A stretch of 64,000 bases of DNA from contig CAJMLF010000003.1 of NCBI GenBank assembly GCA_905214235.1, positions 48,180 through 112,179 of the forward strand. The letters run 5' to 3'. Positions within the stretch are counted from its first letter, which is position 1. Every line of letters begins with the position of its first letter. The stretch is from an uncultured bacterium. Its GTDB lineage: Bacteria; Bacillota; Bacilli; Lactobacillales; Lactobacillaceae. The notes under the pieces were generated by a model, which saw only the letters and a program-made list of their open reading frames with translations, was not told the origin of the DNA and did no database searches. Below, piece by piece: positions 57,333-64,000 of the stretch. A program made the position numbers and the translations under genes.

Positions 57333-57763
57333 AAAAGAGAGCAGCCTTTACCCTAATCGAGTGCGTTGCGGCCCTACTGGTGACCACGATTGTTATTATC
57401 CTTGCCGGGATGACAATTAGCAGTTTACGGTCAGTAACCCGCCAGTCGTTGGATCAAACGCTCGACTGGATAATTTGTTTACAAGAGCTGGAGTCGCCGC
57501 GCCACGCCTACGCCTTAGTCAGTGTCGGGGATAATACAGTCGTCTTGCGGGATCAACATACGGACCGGCTGTATGAGTTGTGTGCTCAAAAGCGCCTTTA
57601 TCTTCGTGCCCAAAAGGATGGTGGGTACATGCCTGTCTTTAGCGGGATTCGTGACCAAAAAACGGTATTTAGACAGCTTGATCAACAACGGGTATACATA
57701 AAAGTGGAGCGAACTAATGGTGAAGTACTTACGGGTTTCTTATGTTTTAGAAAAGATAGTTAA
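57329..57763 (+). CDS. comGF: Competence minor pseudopilin ComGF
   Basis: The 144-residue protein starts MKKRAAFTLIECVAALLVTTIVIIL, a good class 3 prepilin signal (A-FTLIE). The rest matches ComGF length and pattern (VSVGDNTVVLRDQ; FSGIRDQKTV). It overlaps comGE by four bases and comGG by 47 bases. Confidence 0.87.
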   Translation: MKKRAAFTLIECVAALLVTTIVIILAGMTISSLRSVTRQSLDQTLDWIICLQELESPRHAYALVSVGDNTVVLRDQHTDRLYELCAQKRLYLRAQKDGGYMPVFSGIRDQKTVFRQLDQQRVYIKVERTNGEVLTGFLCFRKDS

Positions 57764-57974
57764 GAAGAGGACAGCAGGGTACGTGTTGGGGACAAGTATG
57801 GTAATCTTATCCTGCATTTGTTTGGTAATTGTTTTTCAGTATCACTACTATGGTCGACAGCGGATAATTGAACAGCGGTTAACCACAGAGATGGTCCAGC
57901 AGACAAAGGATAATTTGCAATCAGCTAGTGATTCTAGTAAGCGTTATCTTGAATTTAGGGGCGATAATCGGTAA
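57717..57974 (+). CDS. comGG: ComGG-like small protein, last gene of comG operon
   Basis: The 85-residue protein has a basic start and one membrane helix (about 23-42; GYVLGTSMVILSCICLVIVFQ). The tail is hydrophilic. It lacks a clear prepilin Glu, as ComGG proteins often do. The call rests on length, topology and place. Confidence 0.7.
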   Translation: MVKYLRVSYVLEKIVKKRTAGYVLGTSMVILSCICLVIVFQYHYYGRQRIIEQRLTTEMVQQTKDNLQSASDSSKRYLEFRGDNR

Positions 57975-58014
57975 ACTAATACTGTAATATTTACACCGTT
58001 AGGAGGCGACGACT

Positions 58015-59022
58015 ACGTCAAGTCGAACACCACAAGAATTGTTCGAAGTTTTTGATCAAGGAACAGAGATCCTGCAGTCGGCATTGCGGAGTTCTTATTT
58101 AGATGCCATGCTGGAAAACGCTGAGAACATCATTGATGATCAGGTAGCTGTTGAGGATGGTGTCCCGGATAAAGCGACTGTTGATAAGCTGCAAAAGCTC
58201 TATCAAGAGTTAAAGTTAAGGGATGCGGATGCCGAGACTATTCGTCAAGTTATTCAGCTCAGTTTCCTTAAGGTCATTCGAAAAGATGCAATTCAGGCTA
58301 ATCACCAAATGACACCTGACACAATTGGCTTTTTGATGGCCTACCTGATCGAAAAAATCGTTAATTTCAAGCGGCCATATTCGATCTTTGACCCTGCTGT
58401 CGGGACAGGCAACTTACTGACGACGGTCATTAACCAACTAAAAAAGAGTAACTCACAACCAGTAAAGGGATATGGGATTGACAATGACCCGGCAATGCTG
58501 GAGGTAGCTAGTGCCAGTATTGCCCTTCAAAAGCTAGACATTGATCTTTTCCATCAGGATTCTATCAATGCTCTGGATATCCCGGAGTGTGATATTGCGG
58601 TTGCCGATTTACCAATTGGTTATTATCCGTTGGATGAAAATACTAAGAACTACCAAACGCGGGCTGCGAAGGGGCATTCCTATGTTCATCATTTACTGAT
58701 CGAGCAGGCAATGAACTATCTCAGACCGGGTGGCTTTGGTGTGTTCCTGGTTCCCAGCAACATTTTCCAAACAAAGGAGTCACAATCTTTTGTGAAATGG
58801 ATTCAGTCAGTTGCTTACCTCCAGGGGTTGATTAACCTCCCAAGTGAATTGTTTGCTAACCCCAACGCGCAAAAGGCAATTTTGCTTTTGCAGCGTCATG
58901 GTGGAAATAGTAAGCAAGCGGTGAAAGTGTTATTAGGTGAATTCCCATCGTTCAAGCAGCCAAAGGAATTTGGTGCGTTCATGCAAGAAATTGATCAATG
59001 GGTTAAGACAAATCTAGGTTAA
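58015..59022 (+). CDS. YtxK-like class I SAM-dependent methyltransferase
   Basis: This protein of about 335 residues belongs to the N6-adenine methylase-like family found between comG and ackA. SAM motif I is FDPAVGTGNLLTTV (near 120), and the motif IV region is VADLPIGYYP (near 195; DLPxGYY where true DNA methylases have NPPY). The start is unusual. AGGAGG at 58001-58006 is followed eight bases later by ACG at 58015, in frame, giving SSRTPQELFEVFDQG. The next standard start, TTG at 58039, has no ribosome site. The substrate is unknown. Confidence 0.82.
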   Translation, partial: TSSRTPQELFEVFDQGTEILQSALRSSYLDAMLENAENIIDDQVAVEDGVPDKATVDKLQKLYQELKLRDADAETIRQVIQLSFLKVIRKDAIQANHQMTPDTIGFLMAYLIEKIVNFKRPYSIFDPAVGTGNLLTTVINQLKKSNSQPVKGYGIDNDPAMLEVASASIALQKLDIDLFHQDSINALDIPECDIAVADLPIGYYPLDENTKNYQTRAAKGHSYVHHLLIEQAMNYLRPGGFGVFLVPSNIFQTKESQSFVKWIQSVAYLQGLINLPSELFANPNAQKAILLLQRHGGNSKQAVKVLLGEFPSFKQPKEFGAFMQEIDQWVKTNLG

Positions 59023-59037
59023 AAAGGAGACATTGTT

Positions 59038-60237
59038 ATGTCAAAGTCAATTGCAGTTAATGCCGGTAGTTCAACATTAAAGTTTAAGCTTTTCGATATG
59101 CCAAGTGAGAACGTGGTTGCAGAAGGAACCATCGAACGGATTGGCGAAGAAATGGGCCACGCCAAGATCAAGTATGATGGTCACAAGCATGAAGACGAAA
59201 AACCATTTGCTGACCACGGGGCAGCAATTAAGTACTTACTAGACCAACTGATTGCCCTGGGAATTGTTAAGAGTTATGACGAAATTACGGCCGTTGGTCA
59301 CCGTGTTGTTGCGGGTGGTGAATACTTCAAAGATTCCGCAGTAATCACTGATGACGTTATTAAGAAGATCGATTCCCTCGCTGAATATGCACCACTGCAC
59401 GACCCGGCTGAATTACTGGGGATCAAGGCCTTCAAGAAGGCTCTGCCAAATGCATTTGCTGTTGCTGTCTTTGACACTTCCTTCCATGCCAACATGCCAA
59501 AGAAGAATGCCCTTTACAGTATTCCTTACGAATGGTATGAGAAGTACGGTGCTCGGAAGTACGGTGCCCACGGTACTAGTCACCGTTATGTTGCCGCGCA
59601 AGCAGCCAAGATGCTGGGCAAGCCATTAGAAGACCTTAAGTTAATCACGATGCACATTGGGGCGGGTGCTTCAATCACCGCAATTAAGGATGGTAAGTCT
59701 TATGATACTTCAATGGGCTTCACACCATTAGCCGGGATCACGATGGCAACGCGTTCTGGGGATGTTGACCCATCACTGGTCGCCTTTGTTGAAGAGAAGA
59801 CGGGGATGTCTTCTGACGAAATGATTGACACCTTGAACCACAAGTCTGGTCTGTTGGGTATTTCAGAACTTTCTCCTGATATGCGGGATATTCTGGATGC
59901 TGCTGATAAGGGGAACGAAAAGGCCCAACTGGCACTTGATATTTACGTCAACCGGATCAAGCGTTATCTCGGTGCTTACATTGCTGAAATGGATGGTGTT
60001 GATGCGATTGTATTCACTGCTGGTGTCGGTGAAAACAGTATTCCAGTACGGAAGTTGATCACCGATAACATGGATTGCTTCGGCATCAAGATTGACCAAG
60101 AAAAGAACAAGTGCCACGGTGTCCAACGTGACTTGTCAGCCCCTGATGCTAAGGTCAAGACCTTGTTAATTCCAACTAACGAAGAGCTGATGATTGTTCG
60201 TGATATTGAACGGTTAAAGAAAGAACAAGCAAACTAA
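59038..60237 (+). CDS. ackA: Acetate kinase
   Basis: The 399-residue enzyme converts acetyl phosphate and ADP to acetate and ATP. It starts MSKSIAVNAGSSTLKFKLF and carries GAHGTSHRY, MHIGAGAS and FTAGVGENS. In heterofermenters it yields one extra ATP from the acetyl phosphate made by phosphoketolase. It follows the methyltransferase by 15 bases behind AAAGGAGA and precedes a terminator. Confidence 0.97.
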   Translation: MSKSIAVNAGSSTLKFKLFDMPSENVVAEGTIERIGEEMGHAKIKYDGHKHEDEKPFADHGAAIKYLLDQLIALGIVKSYDEITAVGHRVVAGGEYFKDSAVITDDVIKKIDSLAEYAPLHDPAELLGIKAFKKALPNAFAVAVFDTSFHANMPKKNALYSIPYEWYEKYGARKYGAHGTSHRYVAAQAAKMLGKPLEDLKLITMHIGAGASITAIKDGKSYDTSMGFTPLAGITMATRSGDVDPSLVAFVEEKTGMSSDEMIDTLNHKSGLLGISELSPDMRDILDAADKGNEKAQLALDIYVNRIKRYLGAYIAEMDGVDAIVFTAGVGENSIPVRKLITDNMDCFGIKIDQEKNKCHGVQRDLSAPDAKVKTLLIPTNEELMIVRDIERLKKEQAN

Positions 60238-60253
60238 TCGTTAAAAAATATAA

Positions 60254-60289
60254 TAGGAGAGGAACTGGGGATGCGGTTCCTCTTTTTTG
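60254..60289 (+). terminator. Terminator of ackA
   Basis: GAGGAAC pairs with GTTCCTC and is followed by six T. Confidence 0.82.
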
Positions 60290-60304
60290 AAAGGAGGATA
60301 ATCA

Positions 60305-60913
60305 ATGCAATTTGTAACCTCAGATACCCATTTCTTCCACAGTGACCTCCTGGGGATTGATAAGTTTGCCCCACGGCCCTTTCCGGATGTGGCAACGATG
60401 AATCAGACCATTATTGATAACTGGAACGCCCGGGTAGGTGAGCATGACATTGTCTACCATCTTGGCGACATTGCCCTGTACTTTACCCGACCACCTCGAA
60501 AATCATACGAAGCGGTTTACAAAGTGCTCTGCCAACTCAATGGACGACTAGAATTAGTGAAGGGTAATCATGATAGTCGGGCCCTATTCAAGTATCTGGA
60601 CGCCCATAATTTCATGGTCGACGGGCACCCTAAATTTACCTTTCATGATGTGGGTATTTTATTAAAATATGACCACCGTCAATACTATTTAACCCATTAT
60701 CCAATGATGCTGGGAATTGCTCCCCAGATTGTTAACCTCCATGGTCATATTCACCATTATTCCGTACCGACTAAGGAAAACATCAATGTTGGTGTAGATG
60801 CACCCGAAATGGCGTTTCTCCATCCCCAACCCGCTTTTGGGACCCCGATAACTTTTGCTGAAGTGGAGGAAATAATTGCTCAAAAAACGGCCGCCCTTGC
60901 TAAGCAAAAGTAG
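60305..60913 (+). CDS. Metallophosphoesterase
   Basis: The 202-residue calcineurin-like enzyme has SDTHFFH (6-12), YHLGDIAL (about 51), KGNHDSR (about 80), LTHYPMML (about 133) and LHGHIHH (about 149), the full set of metal ligands. The family with DTHFFH acts on small phosphodiesters, but the substrate is not known. Ribosome site GAAAGGAGGA precedes the ATG. Confidence 0.9.
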   Translation: MQFVTSDTHFFHSDLLGIDKFAPRPFPDVATMNQTIIDNWNARVGEHDIVYHLGDIALYFTRPPRKSYEAVYKVLCQLNGRLELVKGNHDSRALFKYLDAHNFMVDGHPKFTFHDVGILLKYDHRQYYLTHYPMMLGIAPQIVNLHGHIHHYSVPTKENINVGVDAPEMAFLHPQPAFGTPITFAEVEEIIAQKTAALAKQK

Positions 60914-60964
60914 GGTGAATGTATGTTATGATAATTAAGATTAGCTATTGATGGAGGTGAGCAA

Positions 60965-61528
60965 ATGAATCGGGCAAAAATTCAAGATTATATTGACCAG
61001 CGTGAAGAACAGCGGGCCGACCTCTACCATATTGAGCGTGACGACGAGAACCATTTTCGGTTGAATGGTCACCCCTATGAATTGGTCAAGGATTATCGCG
61101 ATGGCTTTAATCCAACAGAACTATCCAAGCGTTTCAGTTCGGTATTAAGTAAGTATGACTATATTGTTGGTGACTGGGGTTACGACCAGTTAAGGCTGAA
61201 GGGATTTTATGCAAAAGAAAATCCGGGTTTTACTCCTGAGAAAAGCGTTGAAACGATTGAAGATTACCTTTTTGAGGATTGTAACTTTGGCTGTGCTTAT
61301 TTCATTATCCATAATGAAGATGTTAAAGTCGGGCACCCCCACCACCGCAGAAGACGGCGTAACCATTCTAGTAAAAAGGGACCGGTAATAAAGGAACGGC
61401 GGCGTAAAGTTAAACAGCCAAGTGTTCGGCACCGTAAAAATCAGCACGCGGAACGAGTAAAAACTGGTAAGCACCAGCAGAAGTTTGTTATTTGTCAACG
61501 GAAACAAGGAGCAAAAAAGCGTAAATGA
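60965..61528 (+). CDS. YutD-like protein (DUF1027)
   Basis: The 187-residue protein matches YutD: HPYELVKDYRDGFNPTELSKRFSSVLSKYDYIVGDWGYDQLRLKGFY at about 37-83, then CNFGCAYFIIHN. The last 70 residues are basic (Arg, Lys, His repeats), suggesting nucleic-acid contact. Function is unknown. The HAD gene overlaps its stop by four bases, the same yutD-yutF neighbourhood as in Bacillus. Confidence 0.9.
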   Translation: MNRAKIQDYIDQREEQRADLYHIERDDENHFRLNGHPYELVKDYRDGFNPTELSKRFSSVLSKYDYIVGDWGYDQLRLKGFYAKENPGFTPEKSVETIEDYLFEDCNFGCAYFIIHNEDVKVGHPHHRRRRRNHSSKKGPVIKERRRKVKQPSVRHRKNQHAERVKTGKHQQKFVICQRKQGAKKRK

Positions 61529-62304
61529 GTAAGAACTACCAAGGATATTTCATCGACTTAGACGGGACGACCTATAAGGGAAAAAAACAAATACCAGCAG
61601 CTGCCCGCTTCATTAAACGGTTAAAGGCGGCGGATAAGACAATCCTGTTCGTTACTAATAATAGTACGCGGTCACCAGAGCTTGTTGCCAATAACCTGCG
61701 GGAAAATCATAACATTGATGTTAAGGCAGAAAATGTCTACACAACGGCTCTGGCAACTGCGGACTACCTTGATGGAATTGCTGGCGAGAAGAGAAAAGTG
61801 TACGTTGTTGGTGAGAGTGGGTTGCGTGGTGCCCTGACGGCGGGTGGCTTTGAAATTACCGACCAGCAGCCGGATTTTGTGGTTGTTGGTCTTGATTCGC
61901 AGGTTACCTACGCTAAGTTGGAAACAGCCGTATTGCTTATCAGGGATGGTGCGAAGTTCATTGGGACGAATGCAGATAGTAATTTGCCCAATGAACGGGG
62001 GATGGTCCCGGGAGCGGGTTCAATTGTTAAGTTGGTAGAATATGCAACCCAACAAAAGCCATTGATGATTGGTAAACCAGAGAAAATAATAATGGAGATG
62101 GCACTACAAAAGGTTGGCTTAAGTCGTGATGAAGTGGTGATGGTTGGTGATAACTATCACACTGATATTCAAGCTGCCATCAATGTTGGAATGGACAGTC
62201 TGTTGGTCTATACTGGACTTTCTAAGCCCGCGGAGGTTGCTCGTGAAGCAGTTCAGCCGACGAATTCTGTGAGGTCACTTGATGAATGGAAAATATCTAA
62301 GTAA
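61525..62304 (+). CDS. NagD/YutF-type HAD phosphatase
   Basis: The 259-residue HAD-IIA protein has motif I FIDLDGTTYKG (10-20), motif II VTNNSTRSP (about 43), Lys in IGKPEK (about 180) and motif IV MVGDNYHTDI (about 205). It is a broad sugar or nucleotide phosphatase family, also named TIGR01457. It overlaps both neighbours, indicating one operon with yutD and the membrane protein that follows. Confidence 0.93.
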   Translation: MSKNYQGYFIDLDGTTYKGKKQIPAAARFIKRLKAADKTILFVTNNSTRSPELVANNLRENHNIDVKAENVYTTALATADYLDGIAGEKRKVYVVGESGLRGALTAGGFEITDQQPDFVVVGLDSQVTYAKLETAVLLIRDGAKFIGTNADSNLPNERGMVPGAGSIVKLVEYATQQKPLMIGKPEKIIMEMALQKVGLSRDEVVMVGDNYHTDIQAAINVGMDSLLVYTGLSKPAEVAREAVQPTNSVRSLDEWKISK

Positions 62305-62911
62305 AAAAAGAGCAACCCTCGTCGTCGTGGCTTACACCATGATGGCAATGAGCGTTGCTCTTTTTCTTGCGCTTAACCTATCAGTATTGTTCATTCATTA
62401 TCCGCACCGGAACATCAGCGTCGCAGCAGCGCGTAATGACTACCTGCGTTTGCTCTGGTACCTCCAAGATCCGGGTAACCACCAACTGTTGTTGCGTCAC
62501 ATTCCCCTATCAAAAGTTGGTTACCGTCATTTCAAAGATGTTCGGTTAATCATGATAGTGAATGAAGCTCTGATGGTTATCAGTGGTAGCTTAGTATTTA
62601 TCCTTCTAAGAAAGATTCGGCGGGTTAAAACGACCTGGCAACTATTGAAGCCGTTGGAGGCAATCATGACCATATTGATAATTATCTTTACGATGGTGTT
62701 CGTTAACTTTCCAACGCTTTTTGTTAGGTTTCATTTCCTAATTTTTGCTAATCATGATTGGGTTTTTAACGCTAATTCCGATCCAATTATTTTAATGCTT
62801 CCGGTAAGCTTCTTTACCCACGTATTTCTTTTATGGGGAGGATTATTCTTTACTCTCCTCCTCATACTCTGGAGCGGAGTTTATGTTTCCTGGCGTTTTT
62901 TGAAACTTTGA
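62282..62911 (+). CDS. TIGR01906 family integral membrane protein
   Basis: The 209-residue protein has four membrane helices (about 10-35, 85-105, 120-142, 165-200). A middle segment with NYDLRLLWYLQDP-type and HFKDVR patterns links it to the TIGR01906 family. Function is not known. The ATG at 62282 overlaps the HAD gene by 23 bases. Its 3' end overlaps the oppositely oriented DedA gene by 69 bases. Confidence 0.8.
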   Translation: MNGKYLSKKRATLVVVAYTMMAMSVALFLALNLSVLFIHYPHRNISVAAARNDYLRLLWYLQDPGNHQLLLRHIPLSKVGYRHFKDVRLIMIVNEALMVISGSLVFILLRKIRRVKTTWQLLKPLEAIMTILIIIFTMVFVNFPTLFVRFHFLIFANHDWVFNANSDPIILMLPVSFFTHVFLLWGGLFFTLLLILWSGVYVSWRFLKL

Positions 62912-63532
62912 GCGGCAGAAGCCGATGATTGCTGGTAGCAGGGTTACAAAAATAATTGCCAGAATAATTAGAGAGAAGTGCTCCTGTACAAAGGGGAGGT
63001 TGCCGAAGAAGTAACCCGATGCGCAACAGAGAAATACCCATGAAAAGCAACCTATTAAGCTGTATGGAATAAAACGGCGGTAGGCAAAGCCGGAACCAGC
63101 GGCTGCAAATGGTGCAAATGTTCGAATTATCGGCATGAAACGAGCCAAAATGATTGCTGGGGCACCGTGCTTTTCAAAGAAGGCTTCTGATTTGGCAAGG
63201 CTCTCTTTGTTTATTAAACGGCCGAAGAGGGAGTGATTTGACAATCCCTTACCGATTTTATGGCCAATTAAGAAGTTAAGTGAGTCACCAGCTAGGCAGG
63301 CAAGGAAGAATAAGATACTGAAGATCCATATGTTCAGATGGTATCTGGGGTCGGCTGCAATTGCGCTTGCGGCAAAGAGGAGGGAGTCACCAGGTAAGAA
63401 TGGTAAGACGACGGCCCCTGTTTCAATGAATACGATTGCCAATAGTATTAGGTAGGTCCATCCACCAAATTGATTAACGATTTGTACAATGTGGACGTCG
63501 ATGTGAAGTATGAAATCGATTAAAGTTGCCAC
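62843..63532 (-). CDS. DedA family membrane protein
   Basis: The 229-residue protein has the DedA/SNARE-associated pattern: [17 protein letters not shown] (about 37-53), [15 protein letters not shown] (about 82-96) and the key [28 protein letters not shown]-like run (about 118-145). It has about five or six helices. Members move undecaprenyl phosphate or other lipids across the membrane. The GTG start follows AAAGGAG on the minus strand. Its promoter is TTGCTA, 16 bases, TATGAA, read on the minus strand at 63586-63559. Confidence 0.92.
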   Translation of the reverse strand: [229 protein letters not shown]

Positions 63533-63558
63533 TTAAATTCTCCTTTAGTTGTAGATGT

Positions 63559-63586
63559 TTCATATAACAATGATGAAGTTTAGCAA
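63559..63586 (-). promoter_or_regulatory. dedA promoter
   Basis: On the minus strand TTGCTA is followed by a 16-base spacer and TATGAA. It is 27 bases before the GTG start. Confidence 0.45.
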
Positions 63587-63661
63587 GTAATTCGGTGTTT
63601 GTTAAGATAGGAGTGGGAAAATTAGTATAAATGTAATATTTATTAAACAAAGGAGTTACAG

Positions 63662-63730
63662 GTGATAGTTCGTAATTCAGCCGATATTTATCATTGTAGA
63701 GGAGCAACAACTGGGAAATTTAGTGAATAA
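63662..63730 (+). CDS. Possible 22-residue small ORF
   Basis: A GTG with AAAGGAG seven bases upstream opens a 22-codon frame (MIVRNSADIYHCRGATTGKFSE). I recognise no family, and there is no other support. It may be a remnant or chance. The rest of the 63533-63800 stretch holds only the dedA promoter and AT-rich sequence. Confidence 0.2.
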   Translation: MIVRNSADIYHCRGATTGKFSE

Positions 63731-63807
63731 ATCAAATCGTCTACTATGGCTCAGCAATATTGTTCATTTGTGTGATTTTGGGAATCCATTTTACTTTTAA
63801 TTTGTTG

Positions 63808-63836
63808 TTGACACTTAATACTAAGTCTTGTATAGT
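63808..63836 (+). promoter_or_regulatory. Strong promoter 1 at the window end
   Basis: TTGACA at 63808-63813, a 17-base spacer and TATAGT at 63831-63836. Confidence 0.85.
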
Positions 63837-63897
63837 AGTTAACGTTGTCAGCAAGAGCTTAATCGCTTCCTGCAAGCTGATTAAATCAAATTAATGA

Positions 63898-63926
63898 TTG
63901 ACAGCTTCTGGACAATATGATATATT
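63898..63926 (+). promoter_or_regulatory. Strong promoter 2 at the window end
   Basis: TTGACA at 63898-63903, a 17-base spacer and TATATT at 63921-63926. It sits 90 bases downstream of promoter 1. Confidence 0.85.
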
Positions 63927-63974
63927 ATAAAAGCTGCTTGTTAAGGAGCTAACTTAATTAATTAAAATTAGTTG

Positions 63975-64000
63975 TTGACTTTGATGAGCAGATTTGATAA
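63975..64000 (+). promoter_or_regulatory. Strong promoter 3, cut by the window end
   Basis: TTGACT at 63975-63980 and a 17-base spacer, then TAA as the last three bases, which would start a -10 hexamer. With promoters 1 and 2 the spacing of 77-90 bases resembles the tandem promoters of rRNA operons in lactobacilli. Confidence 0.65.

Noticed and set aside
63723-63800. 25-codon GTG frame after the possible small ORF
   Set aside because: The nearest ribosome-like sequence is 18 bases away; likely chance in AT-rich DNA.
1-64000. CRISPR arrays, prophage genes, insertion sequences, tRNA genes
   Set aside because: I looked for regularly spaced direct repeats, transposase or phage gene patterns and cloverleaf-like segments ending in CCA and found none that I could support.

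Overview
The window is chromosomal housekeeping DNA from a low-GC Gram-positive bacterium of the family Lactobacillaceae. A heterofermentative Limosilactobacillus-like species is the best guess. The reasons are roughly 50% GC, Shine-Dalgarno sites close to AGGAGG, many TTG and GTG starts, T-box leaders, a DinR-type LexA box before recA, and gene orders typical of lactobacilli (mreBCD after radC; ymfF-ymfH-rodZ-pgsA-cinA-recA-rny-mutS-mutL-ruvA-ruvB; ireB-ruvX-DUF1292-cvpA-mutS2-trxA; the comG operon followed by ytxK-ackA). Species cannot be fixed from the sequence alone. I see no prophage, insertion sequence, CRISPR array, tRNA or complete rRNA gene.

Layout. 1-1.7 kb: end of the transhydrogenase operon (pntA membrane part, pntB). 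1.8-3.1 kb, minus strand: rpsD and a free-methionine-sulfoxide reductase. 3.2-7.4 kb: ezrA, then a cysteine desulfurase and thiI (tRNA 4-thiouridine). 7.4-11.8 kb: a valine T-box, valS and folC. 11.8-15.2 kb: radC, mreB, mreC, mreD. 15.2-17.9 kb: a tandem T-box leader driving a polar amino acid ABC importer. 18-25 kb: two M16 peptidase-family proteins, rodZ, pgsA, cinA and recA. 25.2-34.9 kb: rny, mutS, mutL, ruvA, ruvB, a divergent tRNA-guanine transglycosylase-like gene and yajC. 35-41.3 kb: a short 6-phosphogluconate dehydrogenase, an NrnA-type phosphoesterase, a DEAD-box helicase and alaS behind a T-box. 41.5-48.7 kb: ireB, ruvX, DUF1292, cvpA, mutS2, trxA, yslB (minus), murI, an XTP/dITP pyrophosphatase and a YfcE-type phosphoesterase. 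48.7-53.4 kb: a Cof HAD phosphatase and mscS (minus), then DUF948, YtxH, ccpA and an unknown membrane protein. 53.5-60.2 kb: yebC, comGA-GG, ytxK-like methyltransferase and ackA. 60.3-63.5 kb: a phosphoesterase, yutD, a NagD-type HAD, a TIGR01906-like membrane protein and DedA (minus). The last 200 bases carry three tandem strong promoters, probably for an rRNA operon just outside the window.

Themes. The 23.8-33.3 kb block groups recombination and repair genes (recA, mutS, mutL, ruvAB) with RNase Y. mreBCD, ezrA, rodZ, pgsA and murI serve the cell envelope and shape. Aminoacylation state is sensed at three leaders (valS, alaS, ABC importer).

The best candidate for something undescribed is the gene at 33273-34352. 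It occupies the usual queA-tgt slot between ruvB and yajC and keeps the Tgt zinc site and presumed nucleophile. It has lost the motifs that bind guanine and the tRNA anticodon loop, and queA is missing. Other points worth checking are the duplicated T-box expression module with two different tRNA-contact bases, a compact alaS leader, a possible ACG start codon, a perfect inverted repeat before gnd and a structured intergenic region between recA and rny.
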